Translations under genes and position numbers: made by a program
From: Antedon mediterranea
Lineage: Eukaryota; Echinodermata; Crinoidea; Comatulida; Antedonidae
NCBI RefSeq assembly: GCF_964355755.1
Contig: NC_092670.1
Coordinates: 6,967,001-7,031,000 of the forward strand
DNA: 64,000 nt
Direction: 5' to 3'
Notes under the pieces: generated by a model
Told to the model about the DNA's origin: nothing
Database searches by the model: none
Seen by the model: only the letters and a program-made list of their open reading frames with translations
In this document: positions 21,581-33,655 of the stretch, piece after piece
Layout of the letters: the number at the start of each line of letters is the position of its first letter
Position numbering within the stretch: the stretch's first letter is position 1

Positions 21581-23143
21581 ATGGCTCGTGCAAAAAGTGC
21601 TGCACAAAGACGAAAAGAGCAGAAAATGAAACAACGAGAGGTCCGTGCCTGTCAATCTCAAGAGAAGTTAGAAGAAACTCGCAAAAAATGTAGAGAAAGA
21701 ATGGCTCTAAAACGAAAGGCTGAAACACAGGAAGAAAGAAATTTGAGGATCAAAAAGGTGAAATTAACTATGGAAACAAATAGGGCAAAGGAGACTGAGG
21801 AAAAAACTAAGAAAAGGCTTGATGGAGAAAAACATGCAGTGGCCGAAAGACGTAAACAGGAGACTGGGAACCAGACTAAGGAAAGACTTAAGAGAGAAAA
21901 ACGTTCAGTGTCTGAAAGACGTAAACAAGAGACTGGGAACCAGACTAAGGAAAGACTTAAGAGAGAAAAACGTGCAGTGCAACTAAGACGTACAAAAATA
22001 CCTAGTAACGATGATATTGTGTCCGATTTTTTGAAAAATGTTAAGGATTCGGCAGATTATGTGTGCTGCTCTTGTCACCGGATGATGTTCAGAATAACGG
22101 TTGTTGAATTACATGGCGATCGCTACCCAAAAGCTAAACCATCAATGCTGGAAAATGTACTTTCATACAGAATCACATCGGCTCGTGGGAAACAATGGAT
22201 TTGCAGAACTTGTCATTTAACACTCAAACGAGGAAAAATGCCCACGCAAGCAAAAGCTAATAATTTGTCTTTGACTGACCAACCACGAGCGCTAAAAAAT
22301 TTGAATGCTCTTGAACTGAGATTGATATGTCAACGAGTTCCTTTCATGAAGATGGTTGGGTTGCCTCGTGGAAAACAACATGGTATCCATGGTCCCGCAG
22401 TCAATGTACCAGCAAAACTTGATACAGTATGTTCTTTATTTCCACGATTACCATCGGAGACACAACTAATTCCAATGAAGTTTAAAAGAAGTTTAAAACA
22501 TTCCTCGCATTATATCTATGACTATGTTGATATCGGACGAGTATTAACAGCTTTGAGATACTTGAAAAGAAACAATGTGTGGTACCACGAGATCGATATC
22601 AGAGACAATTGGGTTTTGGTTGCTGAAAACGATGACAAAGAGCTCTTTCAAGCTTTAGTATGTACCGGTTCAGATAAAAAATCAGATGAGAATCTAAAAA
22701 CACCCGATGAAAACAGTGACTCGGAAAATGACGGTCAAAGTGATGGTGAGAAATTTGACCAAGCTTGCACATGCACTGAGGTTGCTGAAACGAGAGGAGG
22801 CACATACCAAATTTGTAACGTTGACGAAAATAGCGATTTGGGGAAATTGAACACAATGGCAGAGGAAAATAACATGAACATTGTCGATGTTCCTGGAGAT
22901 GGGGATTGTATGTTCTACTGTGTGTGTTATCAGCTTGAAAGATTAGAGATCACGAAGCTGAATGTCAAGGAGTTACGAAGTTGTCTATCAAAATATATGG
23001 TTGACAATGCAGATTGCTATCGAGACTTTGTTTGTGCTAGCGTAGAATCCAATGGTCTGTCCAATGCAGATACCGAGCAACCAACTGGCGACGATCGTGC
23101 AATTTCCGTGATAAGCGATATCGAAACAAGAAAAGAAATATAA
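21581..23143 (+). CDS. Helentron protein, N-terminal part: basic coiled coil, DUF6570-like region, OTU protease (first half)
   Basis: 520 codons from ATG. Residues 1-145 are Lys/Arg/Glu-rich, with a tandem ERRKQETGNQTKERLKREKR repeat, and are probably helical and DNA-binding. Cys at 162, 163, 165, 208 and 211 (VCCSC and CRTC) look like a zinc site opening the DUF6570-like region found in such transposons. Residues about 436-490 begin an OTU cysteine protease; the nucleophile is Cys443 in PGDGDCMFYCV. The frame stops at TAA (23141-23143) inside the OTU domain. The next codon onward continues the same frame, and the catalytic His lies beyond it. Either a single nonsense mutation or read-through; mutation is simpler. 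Confidence 0.85.
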   Translation: MARAKSAAQRRKEQKMKQREVRACQSQEKLEETRKKCRERMALKRKAETQEERNLRIKKVKLTMETNRAKETEEKTKKRLDGEKHAVAERRKQETGNQTKERLKREKRSVSERRKQETGNQTKERLKREKRAVQLRRTKIPSNDDIVSDFLKNVKDSADYVCCSCHRMMFRITVVELHGDRYPKAKPSMLENVLSYRITSARGKQWICRTCHLTLKRGKMPTQAKANNLSLTDQPRALKNLNALELRLICQRVPFMKMVGLPRGKQHGIHGPAVNVPAKLDTVCSLFPRLPSETQLIPMKFKRSLKHSSHYIYDYVDIGRVLTALRYLKRNNVWYHEIDIRDNWVLVAENDDKELFQALVCTGSDKKSDENLKTPDENSDSENDGQSDGEKFDQACTCTEVAETRGGTYQICNVDENSDLGKLNTMAEENNMNIVDVPGDGDCMFYCVCYQLERLEITKLNVKELRSCLSKYMVDNADCYRDFVCASVESNGLSNADTEQPTGDDRAISVISDIETRKEI

Positions 23144-23155
23144 TGGATAAAATAC

Positions 23156-26100
23156 TTGGACCGTTTAGAATCTGGAACTCAGTGGGGTGAACATATTTCA
23201 CTACAAGCTATTGCAGATATGTTTTCTTTGTGCGTGTTTGTTCATACAACAACAAATATGTTAAAGCATTCTGTTCGCTCAAGATCGGAGGTAAAACATA
23301 GTTTTCATGTTGGGTTGATTGGACAGTCTCATTACGTTGTGTTTGAACCTTATGCTCAAGAAAATAATGACAACGATGTCGAGCTGCCTGAATCTGTGTG
23401 GCAAAATTATGATGACGATGTTGATCAATTATTGGCAGTACATGAGATAAATGAAGAGGGTAATAATGACAGTGATGAAAATGATGCTGAAGATGCTGAT
23501 GCTTTTGAAGCGGCTTCAAAGATTCGTGGCTTGCCCTATGAAACTAGCATGGTCAAAGAAAACGCTGATCTTAAAAATAAATTGATAAGTGTCGCTCCAG
23601 CCGAATCGGAAAAACCGCAGCCGATACTCTGTGATCCTAATTTTGAAGAGCTATCGAATCCTGATAAATATCCTGATGGCAAGAATGCTCTAACAGCTGA
23701 AAGACCAATTGAAATAGCTCCACGGAAATACTTCAATCAAAGACTTCTTGATGTGGATGGACGTTTTGCGAAATCTATTGAATATCTTCTGAGCGCACAA
23801 TATGCTGTGGAAAACAAACAAGTTCAGGGTGACATAAACCACTTTATATTTCGCAGAACGGCCGGAAAACATTTTCATGGTACACGTCTAAATGTTGGCC
23901 TTACTAAGAATGTTGAGAAAATGAATGAACTGATAAAGGGCGACCATGCATACAAGATTCTAAAAAATATACGAGGTACACCTGCCTATTTTCAGACTGT
24001 ATTCTATGATGTGTTAGCAACGGTGAGGCAACTTGGAATTCCAACATGGTTCTTCACTGTATCTGCTGCGGATATGCAATGGGCAGATGTGATTCAAACT
24101 ATAGCTAGACAATATGGGACAACACTTTCTGATGATGATGTTCGGAATTTGTCTTTTGCGGACCGTACCATGTGGCTTAGATCAAACCCAGTAACTGCTG
24201 CACGACAGTTTCAGTACCGATTGGAGTTGTTGTTTAAAGATTTTCTGAAATCCAAGGCGCATCCTCTGGGTGAGATTACGGACTACGTTATTCGTATTGA
24301 ATTTCAGGCTCGAGGGTCTCCGCATGCGCATACATTACTTTGGGTAAAAAATGCACCTAAACTTGGCTTGAACTCAGATGAGGAAATATGTCAGTTTATT
24401 GATAAACATGTCACTTGTGATGCTTCTGATGAAGACAATTCATTTACAAATCTGGTACAACGGGTGCAAACACATTCACATTCTTCTTACTGTCGGAAAA
24501 AGGGTTCGTGTCGTTTTAACTTCCCACAAGCTCCTAGTTTGCAGACAGTTGTGGCAAGAGAGCCAGTTGATGACGAAAATGTGGCTGAAATACAGTATGA
24601 ATCAAAGGAAGTACTCAAGTCTGTCCACGATGTATTAACTGATACAGAAACGCCAAATGACATCAGTATGGGAGAGCTTCTTTGTAAAGCAGACGTGGAA
24701 GAAGATAAGTACATGAACTCGCTGAAGGTTTCACAAAAAGGCAACCACATTGTTTTGAAAAGAGTTCCACGTGAAGTATTTGTCAATGCCTACAATCCTA
24801 CCATATTGAAAGCATGGCAAGCTAACATGGACATACAATTCATAGTTGACGCATATGCATGTGTTATGTATGTTGCTGCTTACATGACAAAGGGTGAGAA
24901 AGGTATAGGTGAGCTGATAAAACAAGCATGTAGAGAATACAAAGACAAAGATATTAAAGGCATGCTGAGACGTGTTGGATCTGTGTTCTTGAATCATCGC
25001 GAAGTCAGTGCTCAAGAAGCTGTGTACAGAATCTTATCGATGCCCCTTAAGAAATTCAGCAGAAAGGTACTTTTCGTGAATACCGATGACAAGTCTGAAC
25101 GTGCCAGTGTACTTAAACCCATGAAAGAACTTGAAGGCAAAAATGACACAGATGTGGACATCTTTCAAAAGAATATCATCGATAGATATGTTTCCCGACC
25201 AGATACTTTAAGCGATCTTTGTCTAGCAGAATTTGCGGCAAATTACTCAGTGACCTCTGTTGAAAAAGAAGAAGCGGATGACAGTGTTCCATTTGTGCTT
25301 GATAACAACGAAGGTATAGTGCAGAACACAAGCAGAGATAGGTTGCCCAAACGCATTAAATTAAAAGATGGCAATGGTATGATGTTTAGGCGAAAATTCG
25401 AAGCTGTGATACGATTTCGCAAATTCAACTCTGAGAAAGATTCCATGAATTTGTATCGAGCAAAACTAATGTTGTATTTGCCATGGCGAGATGAAGAGAC
25501 TGACTTGATCGGTAACTATCCGGATTTCGAATCTCATTATCATGCAGTTTGTCATCGAGTTAGTGACAAGGAAGCAAAATTCACTGAAAACCTTGACCTC
25601 ATAGATCAAGCAATTCACGAGAATGCAGTGTATGGGCCCCCAGAACATGCATGGGCAAATGTCGCACCTGGTACGGAACATGCTAATTTGCAAGATGTAA
25701 ATGAGGGTGTCGAAATTGAACGTCACATAGACCAAGAAGACCTAGATGCAAATGCTGCAATGCTTGAGGAACCAAGATGTGGTCCAACGTCAGATTTGAT
25801 TGCACGTTATCAAATTGAAACTGATAGAGAACTGCTTTCACCCAGTGATTATAGAAAAATGGTGCGCGGTTTGAATGAGAAACAGCGACAAATTGTGTTT
25901 TATCATAGAAATTGGTGCAAACATACAGTTATAGCCATCAAAAACAAACAGAAAGTAATTCCGTACAGAATCTTTCTCAGTGGACCGGGTGGAGCAGGAA
26001 AAACTCACGTGATCAGATTGATTCATTCAGACACCAGAAAGCTGCTTTCACTTTCACGGATCATAAAGCCAAATGATGTGACAGTTCTTCTGACAGCACC

Positions 26101-28054
26101 AACAGGTGTGGCAGCTTTTAACGTGGGAGGTATGACAGTCCATTCTGCTTTGCTATTAAGAGTCAAGAAATATGGACAAGGAGGTGAACCACTTACGTTT
26201 GAGAAGTTAAACACCCTGCGATCTAAACTTGAGAACCTACAACTGGTCATCATTGATGAAGTTTCAATGATTGGTTCCGATTTGCTGCTCAACATTCACA
26301 AGCGATTAGATGAAATTAAAGGTCAGTCTGGTGACGATATTTTGTTTGGCAACGTTTGTATTCTTGCTGTAGGAGACCTATACCAGCTACCGCCTGTGAA
26401 ACAGTCACCCATTTATGCTCCAGTACATGATAGAATGGAGAGACTCAATGGTTCACTGTGGAAAGACCACTTTCAACTACATGAGTTGGATAAAGTTATG
26501 CGACAGAAAGATGATCAAGCTTTTGCCGAAATGCTTTGTCGAATCAGAGTTGGCAAACAAACTGACGATGATATTGAAATGCTGAAATTCCGAGTGATAT
26601 CTGCAGAAGACGAAAACTATCCGGAAGATGCCTTGCATGTATTTGCTTTAAATCGTGATGTTGATGAAAGAAATGAGAGGAAACTGGAATGTCTTGCACC
26701 GCTTGAAGAACAACGAACTCGTATCTTCGCGTCGGATGACAAATGTGACAGCACAGGTCTGGTAAATTTAGAGAATATCGCATCTTCTAAAAAACGTTCC
26801 GAGACAGCGGGATTGCACACAGTGTTGATTCTAACTGAAGGAGCACGAGTCATGCTGACATATAACGTTGACACAGCAGATGGTTTGGTAAATGGCGTCA
26901 TAGGAACGGTTACATCAGTGGTAAAAAACGACAAAGGGAAGGTACTAACTGTTCTTGTTTGCTTTGATAATGAGCAAGTTGGACTAAAGGCGAGATCTAC
27001 AAGCCAATGGAAAGACATATACCCACTTGCAGTTCCAATTAAGCGTCATGAAGGTAAATTTGATAAAGGTGGGAAGAAAGGTGCACAAATTGCCCGGAGG
27101 CAGTTTCCTTTGACGTTGGCGTGGGCTGTGACAATTCATAAATGTCAAGGACTCACTGTTGATCAGATTGTTGTTAGTATGAAAAATTCCAGACGGTTTG
27201 GACAAGGACAAGCCTATGTGGCATTTAGTCGTGCGCGATCTTTGAATGGTCTCTTCATCACAGATTTTGACGAGACAGGAATTAGAACCAGCCAAAAAAT
27301 AGAAACAGAAATGAATGAAATGCGTGATCAATTGGTGCATTCTATTCCAAAGCCAAACTTTGTCAAACTTCCCAAACCTGAATGGATCACACTTGGTCAT
27401 CTCAATGTTCACTACTTCTTAGAGAAATTATGTGACTTAAACAGCCACCATGAAACTGAACTTCTGGCAAAGACAGACGTCATGTGCTTTACCGAGACCT
27501 ATTTGAAAAAGGAGCACAACATCGATCAATTTTTAATGATGCATAACTATATAGCGTTCAGAGAAGATGTGCCAGATGAACAAAACCACGCCGGCAGACA
27601 TGGTGTTATGATATGTGCGTCACCACACTTAAGACCATTGGAGCTTCCTTTGATCTCAGTAACTGGACTAGAATCAAAAGTAGTTGTTCTCACGACAACA
27701 ACATCTCGACTAATCGTTTCCGTTATATATAGAAAACCTTCACAATCAACAAAAGATTTCTTGCATTTACTAGACTCACTGCTTGCCCTGATGCCCTTGA
27801 ATATTCCAACAATTGTACTTGGTGATTTCAATGATAATTTACTCAATGAGAAACAGTCCTCATTAACATATTTCATGGAGCGGAATGGCTTTAAGCAGTA
27901 TGTGTGCAGAGCGACAACTGATGGCGGATCTTTGTTGGATCATATTTACTTTAACAGACATGATATTAATTTGAATGGTACTGTTCAGATTCATGTGCAT
28001 GATGTGTATTACTCAGACCATGACGCAGTATTCTTATCAACAAACTGTTTATGA
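23156..28054 (+). CDS. Helentron Rep-helicase-endonuclease polyprotein (same frame after the stop)
   Basis: 1632 codons. The first codon here is TTG; the frame is continuous with the preceding ORF, so this is a C-terminal part rather than a separate gene. His59 (GQSHYVVFEP) completes the OTU domain. The Helitron_like_N/Rep region has the HUH motif at His390/His392 (RGSPHAHTLLW) and the tyrosine pair Tyr572/Tyr576 (YVAAYMTK) for single-strand nicking and rolling-circle transfer. The helicase has Walker A at 943-950 (GPGGAGKT), Walker B at 1034-1035 (IIDEVSM) and the late motifs TIHKCQG and YVAFSRA. The C-terminus is an APE-like endonuclease: Glu1447 (FTETYL), Asp1557 (GDFNDN) and His1622 (YSDHDAVF). 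All expected catalytic residues are present, so the copy is young. Confidence 0.9.
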   Translation: MDRLESGTQWGEHISLQAIADMFSLCVFVHTTTNMLKHSVRSRSEVKHSFHVGLIGQSHYVVFEPYAQENNDNDVELPESVWQNYDDDVDQLLAVHEINEEGNNDSDENDAEDADAFEAASKIRGLPYETSMVKENADLKNKLISVAPAESEKPQPILCDPNFEELSNPDKYPDGKNALTAERPIEIAPRKYFNQRLLDVDGRFAKSIEYLLSAQYAVENKQVQGDINHFIFRRTAGKHFHGTRLNVGLTKNVEKMNELIKGDHAYKILKNIRGTPAYFQTVFYDVLATVRQLGIPTWFFTVSAADMQWADVIQTIARQYGTTLSDDDVRNLSFADRTMWLRSNPVTAARQFQYRLELLFKDFLKSKAHPLGEITDYVIRIEFQARGSPHAHTLLWVKNAPKLGLNSDEEICQFIDKHVTCDASDEDNSFTNLVQRVQTHSHSSYCRKKGSCRFNFPQAPSLQTVVAREPVDDENVAEIQYESKEVLKSVHDVLTDTETPNDISMGELLCKADVEEDKYMNSLKVSQKGNHIVLKRVPREVFVNAYNPTILKAWQANMDIQFIVDAYACVMYVAAYMTKGEKGIGELIKQACREYKDKDIKGMLRRVGSVFLNHREVSAQEAVYRILSMPLKKFSRKVLFVNTDDKSERASVLKPMKELEGKNDTDVDIFQKNIIDRYVSRPDTLSDLCLAEFAANYSVTSVEKEEADDSVPFVLDNNEGIVQNTSRDRLPKRIKLKDGNGMMFRRKFEAVIRFRKFNSEKDSMNLYRAKLMLYLPWRDEETDLIGNYPDFESHYHAVCHRVSDKEAKFTENLDLIDQAIHENAVYGPPEHAWANVAPGTEHANLQDVNEGVEIERHIDQEDLDANAAMLEEPRCGPTSDLIARYQIETDRELLSPSDYRKMVRGLNEKQRQIVFYHRNWCKHTVIAIKNKQKVIPYRIFLSGPGGAGKTHVIRLIHSDTRKLLSLSRIIKPNDVTVLLTAPTGVAAFNVGGMTVHSALLLRVKKYGQGGEPLTFEKLNTLRSKLENLQLVIIDEVSMIGSDLLLNIHKRLDEIKGQSGDDILFGNVCILAVGDLYQLPPVKQSPIYAPVHDRMERLNGSLWKDHFQLHELDKVMRQKDDQAFAEMLCRIRVGKQTDDDIEMLKFRVISAEDENYPEDALHVFALNRDVDERNERKLECLAPLEEQRTRIFASDDKCDSTGLVNLENIASSKKRSETAGLHTVLILTEGARVMLTYNVDTADGLVNGVIGTVTSVVKNDKGKVLTVLVCFDNEQVGLKARSTSQWKDIYPLAVPIKRHEGKFDKGGKKGAQIARRQFPLTLAWAVTIHKCQGLTVDQIVVSMKNSRRFGQGQAYVAFSRARSLNGLFITDFDETGIRTSQKIETEMNEMRDQLVHSIPKPNFVKLPKPEWITLGHLNVHYFLEKLCDLNSHHETELLAKTDVMCFTETYLKKEHNIDQFLMMHNYIAFREDVPDEQNHAGRHGVMICASPHLRPLELPLISVTGLESKVVVLTTTTSRLIVSVIYRKPSQSTKDFLHLLDSLLALMPLNIPTIVLGDFNDNLLNEKQSSLTYFMERNGFKQYVCRATTDGGSLLDHIYFNRHDINLNGTVQIHVHDVYYSDHDAVFLSTNCL

Positions 28055-28313
28055 AGAGACATTTGATCTGATATGTAATATAATATAATAATAATACAGA
28101 ATAATATCCGCCAAGTCACATGCTATGATATGCACTTGATTTGAGGTAGATATTTGAAATAAAACCGAAGTGTTTTCGAATTATGTGTTTTGACCTTATT
28201 GTATTGTAGTAATATGGAGTCATTCGAATCAAAAGCGTGTGTAAGCGATTTTGGTGTAAAGGTAAATCAAAATTGGCCTCCTAAACAAACTTGACCTTGA
28301 CCGATTTGAACCC

Positions 28314-28610
28314 GATCAAAGTTCAGTATATTATGTCATAAACCTCCCATGTAACATAAAAATAGAGACATAATTTCTCTAGATTTGATTATAAATCAGC
28401 CGTATAATTTATATACTAAGAAATATACTTGAACAAACAATACGAATAATAAAAAAAAATCTGATTTCGTCTCATTTCCCAAGGTGAGACTCGATATCGG
28501 TAACTTAAATGCTGTAGACACCAGCACAGACCACCGAGCCATACACAACTGACTAACATTTGAAGAAAGATTCCTATGTGTATTTACCATTGTGAGCGAT
28601 AGAGCGATGA
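28314..28610 (-). mobile_element. tRNA-derived SINE in satellite
   Basis: Minus-strand A box TGGCTCGGTGG and a weaker B box (the AGATCGAGTCT site degenerates to ATATCGAGTCT here), followed by a T-rich run and the body ending in TGAACTTTGATCGGG. Confidence 0.7.
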
Positions 28611-29800
28611 CAAACACACACAAACCGAACCGAACAATAGAACAGCACGCGGGAAAAACACACGGGTGAATTTGAAAAGAAATATGTTTTGTAAACTACT
28701 CGCATCAAAAAACCTGTATATTAAATCAATTTATGTTTTAAAATTACAAATCACCAATTATAACTCTTGGCTCTTGTACAAAAATGAAGTTTTTTGGACA
28801 AGTAGTTCTCGAGAAAATGCAATTTTAGTTTACTTGTTAATTTAAGACTGCTCACCGCCTTTTTATAATTCTGTCCTATCTTTTAACACAAGCAGGTCTG
28901 AACATAATTTTTAAAAGTGGCCCAGAATTGGAACCGTGGTCCGGATTTTAACCAAAATTGGGCGGTGTCTTCCTTGCACCAGGTGACATGTCTGGTAGTA
29001 ATTTGGAGTCATTCGAATCAAAAATGTGAGCGCTAGAGTGATGACAAACAAACAAACAAACAAACAAACAGATCAACATACTTGGCCAATTTTCAATTTG
29101 GCCAAGTAACAAACAAACAAACACACACACAAACCGCACCAATCAACATACTTGGCCAATTTTCAATTTGGCCAAGTAACAAACATACTAGCCTTCGCGC
29201 ATAGCACGATACTTGGCCAAATCAAAATTGGCCTCCTGACATTCACCCAATTTGCACCAAAAGTGTGTGTCTTATGCTGTGTGATTTAGGCTAATTTCAC
29301 TACAATCATGTGTATACGAGTTTGGTGTACAGGTTATGTAACCAGCCTTTCAACGAACAATAGCTTCAGTCGGCTAACAATAGAACAGCAACGCGAAAAA
29401 CACACGGGTGAATTTGAAAAGAAATAGGTTTTGTAAACTACTCGCATCAAAAAACCTCTATATTAAATCTAATTCAGTTTTAAAATTACAAATCACAAAT
29501 TATAACTCTTGCCTCTTGTACAAAAATGAAGTTTTTTGGACAAGTAGTTCTCGAGAAAATGCAATTTTAGTTTACTTGTTAATTTAAGACTGCTCACCGG
29601 CTTTTTATAATTCTGTCCTATCTTTTAACACTAGCAGGTCTGAACATAATTTTTAAAAGTGGCCCAGAATTAGAACCGTGGTCCGGATTTTAACCAAAAT
29701 TAGGCGGTGTCTTCCTTGCACCAGGTGACATGTCTGGTATTAATTTGGAGTCATTCGAATCAAAACTGTGAGCGCTAGAGTGATGACAAACAAACAAACA

Positions 29801-29831
<31 letters not shown>

Positions 29832-29983
29832 CCACACACACACACACACACACAAACCGCACCAATCAACATACTTGGCCAATTTTCAATTTGGCCAAGT
29901 AACTAGCCTTCGCGCATAGCGCGATACTTGGCCAAATCAAATGTGGCCTCCTAAACACACTTGACCTTGACCGATTTTAACCC

Positions 29984-30273
29984 GATCAAAGTTCAGTATA
30001 TGTCATAAACCTCCCATGTAACATGAAAATAGAGACATAATTTCTCTAGATTTAATTATAAATCAGCCGTATAGGCCTAATTTATATACTAAGAATATAT
30101 ACTTGAACAAACAATAAAAAAAAATCTGATTTCGTTTCATTTCCCAAGGTGAGACTCGATCTCGGTAACTTAAATGCTGTAGACACCAGCACAGACCACC
30201 GAGCCATACACAACTGACTAACATTTGAAGAAAGATTCCTCTGTGTATTTACCATTGTGAGCGATAGAGCGAT
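29984..30273 (-). mobile_element. tRNA-derived SINE in satellite
   Basis: A box TGGCTCGGTGG (30206-30196) and B box AGATCGAGTCT (30162-30152), 33 bases apart as in tRNA genes. The body is conserved with the other copies. The head side always abuts GTGAGCGATAGAGCGATGAC, a variant of the satellite landmark GTGAGCGCTAGAGTGATGAC. Confidence 0.75.
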
Positions 30274-32665
30274 GACAAACACACACACAAACCGAACAAT
30301 AGAACAGCAACGCGAAAAACACACTGGTGAATTTGAAGAGAAATAGGTTTTGTAAAGTACTCGCATCAAAAAACCTGTATATTAAATCAATTTATGTTTT
30401 AAAATTACAAATCACCAATTATAACTCTTGGCTCTTGTACAAAAATGAAGTTTTTTGGAGAAGTAGTTCTCGAGAAAATGCAATTTTAGTTTACTTGTTA
30501 ATGTAAGACTGCTCACCGGCCTTTGATAATTCTGTCCTTTCTTTTAACACTAGCAGGTCTGAAAGTAATTTTTAAAAGTGGTCCAGAATTGGGACCGTGG
30601 TCCGGATTTTAACCAAAATTGGGCAGTGTCGTCCTTGCACCAGGTGACATGTATGGTAGAAATTTGGAGTCATTCGAACCAAAACTGTGAGCGCTAGAGT
30701 GATGACAAACAAACAAACAAACTAGCCTTCGCGCATAGCGCGATACTTGGCCAAATCAAAATTGGCCTCCTGACATTGACCCAATTTGCACCAAAAGTGT
30801 GTGTCTTATGCTGTGTGATTTAGGCTAATTTCACTACTATCATGTGTATACGAGTTTGGTGTACAGGTTATGTAACCAGCCTTTCAACGAACAATAGCTT
30901 CAGTCGGCTAACAATAAACAGCAACGCGAAAAACACACTGGTGAATTTGAAGAGAAATAGGTTTTGTAAACTACTCGCATCAAAAAACCTGTATATTAAA
31001 TCAATTTATGTTTTAAAATTACAAATCACCAATTATAACTCTTGCCTCTTGTACAAAAATGAAGTTTTTTGGACAAGTAGTTCCCGAGAAAATGCAATTT
31101 AAGTTTACTTGTTAATTTAAGACTGCTCACCGGCTTTTTATAATTCTGTCCTATCTTTTAACACTAGCAGGTCTGAAAATAATTTTTAAAAGTGGCCCAG
31201 AATTGGAACCGTGGTCCGGATTTTAACCAAAATTGGGCGGTTTCTTCCTTGTACCAGGTGACATGTATGGTAGTAATTTGGAGTCATTCGAACCAAAACT
31301 GTGAGCGCTAGAGTGATGACAAACAAACAAACACACACACAAACCAAACAGATCAACATACTTGGCCGATTTTCAATTTGGCCAAGTAACAAACATACAA
31401 ACTAGCCTTCGCGCATAGCGCGATACTTGGCCAAATCAAAATTGGCCTCATCAAAATTGGCCTCCTAAACACACTTGACCCGATTTTCACCAAAAGTGTG
31501 TGTCTTAATGCTGTGTGATTTAGGCTAATTTTACTACAATCCTGTGTATACAAGTTTAGTGTACAGGTTATGTAACCAGCCTTTCAACGAACAATAGCTT
31601 CAGTCGGCTAACAATAGAACAGCAACGCGAAAAACACACGGGTGAATTTGAAAAGAAAAAATAGGTTTTGTAAACTACTCGCATCAAAAAACCTCTATAT
31701 TAAATCTAATTAAGTTTTAAAATTACAAATCACAAATTATAACTCTTGCCTCTTGTACAAAAATGGAGTTTTTTGGACAAGTAGTTCTCGAGAAAATGCA
31801 ATTTTAGTTTACTTGTTAATTTAAGACTGCTCACCGGATTTTGATAATTCTGTCCTATCTTTTAACACTAGCAGGTCTGAAAGTAATTTTTAAAAGTGGT
31901 CCAGAATTGGGACCGTGGTCCGGATTGTAACCAAAATTGGACAGTATCGTCCTTGCACCAGGTGACATGTATGGTAGTAATTTGGAGTCATTCGAATCTA
32001 AACTGTGAGCTCTAGAGTGATGACAAACAAACAAACAAACAAACAAACTAGCCTTCGCGCATAGCGCGATACTTGGCTAAATCAAAATTGGCCTCCTAAC
32101 ATTGACCCAATTTGCACCAAAAGTGTGTGTCTTTTGCTGTGTGATTTAGGCTAATTTCACTACTATCATGTGTATACGAGTTTGGTGTACAGGTTATGTA
32201 ACCAGCCTTTCAACGAACAATAGCTTTAGTCGGCTAACAATAGAACAGCACGCGGAAAAAACACACGGGTGAATTTGAAAAGAAATAGGTTTTGTAAACT
32301 ACTCGCATCAAAAAACCTGTACATTAAATCTAATTATGTTTTAAAATTACAAATCACTAATTATAACACTTGCCTCTTGTACAAAAATGAAGTTTTTTGG
32401 ACAAGTAGTTTTCGAGAAAATGCAATTTTAGTTTACTTGTTAATTTAAGACTGCTCACCGGCTTTTGATAATTCTGTCCTATCTTTTACCACTAGCAGGT
32501 CTGAAAATAATTTTTAAAAGTGGTCCAGAATTGGGACCGTGGTCCAGATTTTAACCAAAGTTGGGCAGTGTCGTCCTTGCACCAGGTGACATGTATGGTA
32601 GTAATTTGGAGTCATTCGGGTCAAAACTGTGAGCGCTAGAGTGATGACAAACAAACAAACACACA

Positions 32666-32706
<41 letters not shown>

Positions 32707-33655
32707 CGCACCAATCAACATACTTGGCCAATTTTCAATTTGGCCAAGTAAATTTGGCGAAGTAACAAACAAACTAGCCTTCGCGCATAGCGCGATACTT
32801 GGCCAAATCAAAATTGGCCTCCTGACATTGATCCTATTTTCACCAAAAGTATGTGTCTTATGCTGTGTGATTTAGGCTAATTTCACTACAATCATGTGTA
32901 TACGAGTTTGGTGTAAAGGTTATGTAACAAGCCTTTCAACGAACAATAGCTTCAGTCGGCTAACAATAGAACACCAACGCTAAAAACACACGGGTGAATT
33001 TGAAAAGAAATAGGTTTTGTAAACTACTCGCATCAAAAACCCTCTATATTAAATCTAATTCAGTTTAAAAATTACAAATCACAAATTATAAATCTTGCCT
33101 CTTGTACAAAAATGAAGTTTTTTGGACAAGTAGTTCCCGAGAAAATGCAATTTAAGTTTACTTGTTAATTTAAGACTGCTCACCGGCTTTTTATAATTCT
33201 GTCCTATCTTTTAACACTAGCAGGTCTGAAAATAATTTTTAAAAGTGGCCCAGAATTGGAACCGTGGTCCGGATTTTAACCAAAATTGGGCGGTGTCTTC
33301 CTTGCACCAGGTGACATGTATGGTTGTAATTTGGAGTCATTCGAACCAAAACTGTGAGCGCTAGAGTGATGACAAACAAACAAACACACACACAAACCAA
33401 ACAGATCAACATACTTGGCCAATTTTCAATTTGGCCAAGTAACAAACAAACACACAAACCAAACAGATCAACATACTTGGCCAATTTTCAATTTGGCCAA
33501 GTAACAAACACACACACACACACACACACACACAAACCGCACCAATCAACATACTTGGCCAATTTTCAATTTGGCCAAGTAACAAACAAACAAACACACC
33601 CCCAAACCAAACAGATCAACATACTTGGCCAATTTTCAATTGTCTTTAATTTAAT

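Larger units (their letters stand above)
21500..28205 (+). mobile_element. Helentron (Helitron2-type rolling-circle transposon), borders approximate
   Basis: One reading frame from 21581 to 28054 encodes DUF6570-like, OTU, Rep (HUH, two Tyr), PIF1-type helicase and C-terminal endonuclease, the set that marks Helentrons. Only one in-frame stop interrupts it. The satellite resumes at about 28206, so the 3' end lies between 28055 and 28205. The 5' end lies after the SINE at 21385. Terminal hairpins were not identified with confidence. Confidence 0.8.
28206..33655 (+). repeat. Satellite field, block 2
   Basis: It resumes directly after the Helentron with GTAGTAATATGGAGTCATTC. Monomer starts (TAGCCTTCGCG) lie near 29190, 29903, 30724, 31402, 32049 and 32776. 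Between monomers are (CAAA)n/(CA)n tracts and zero to four copies of a 50-60 bp minisatellite whose core is the hairpin CTTGGCCAATTTTCAATTTG-GCCAAG (33410-33640 has four). Two SINEs are embedded. Confidence 0.9.

Noticed and set aside
23156-23158. TTG as an independent start of the second Helentron ORF
   Set aside because: The frame is continuous with the upstream ORF across one TAA and the OTU domain spans the break, so it is a single interrupted gene.
30140-30215. Possible functional tRNA genes at the A/B-box heads
   Set aside because: Acceptor and T stems do not pair properly, and all copies carry the same non-tRNA body, so they are SINE heads.
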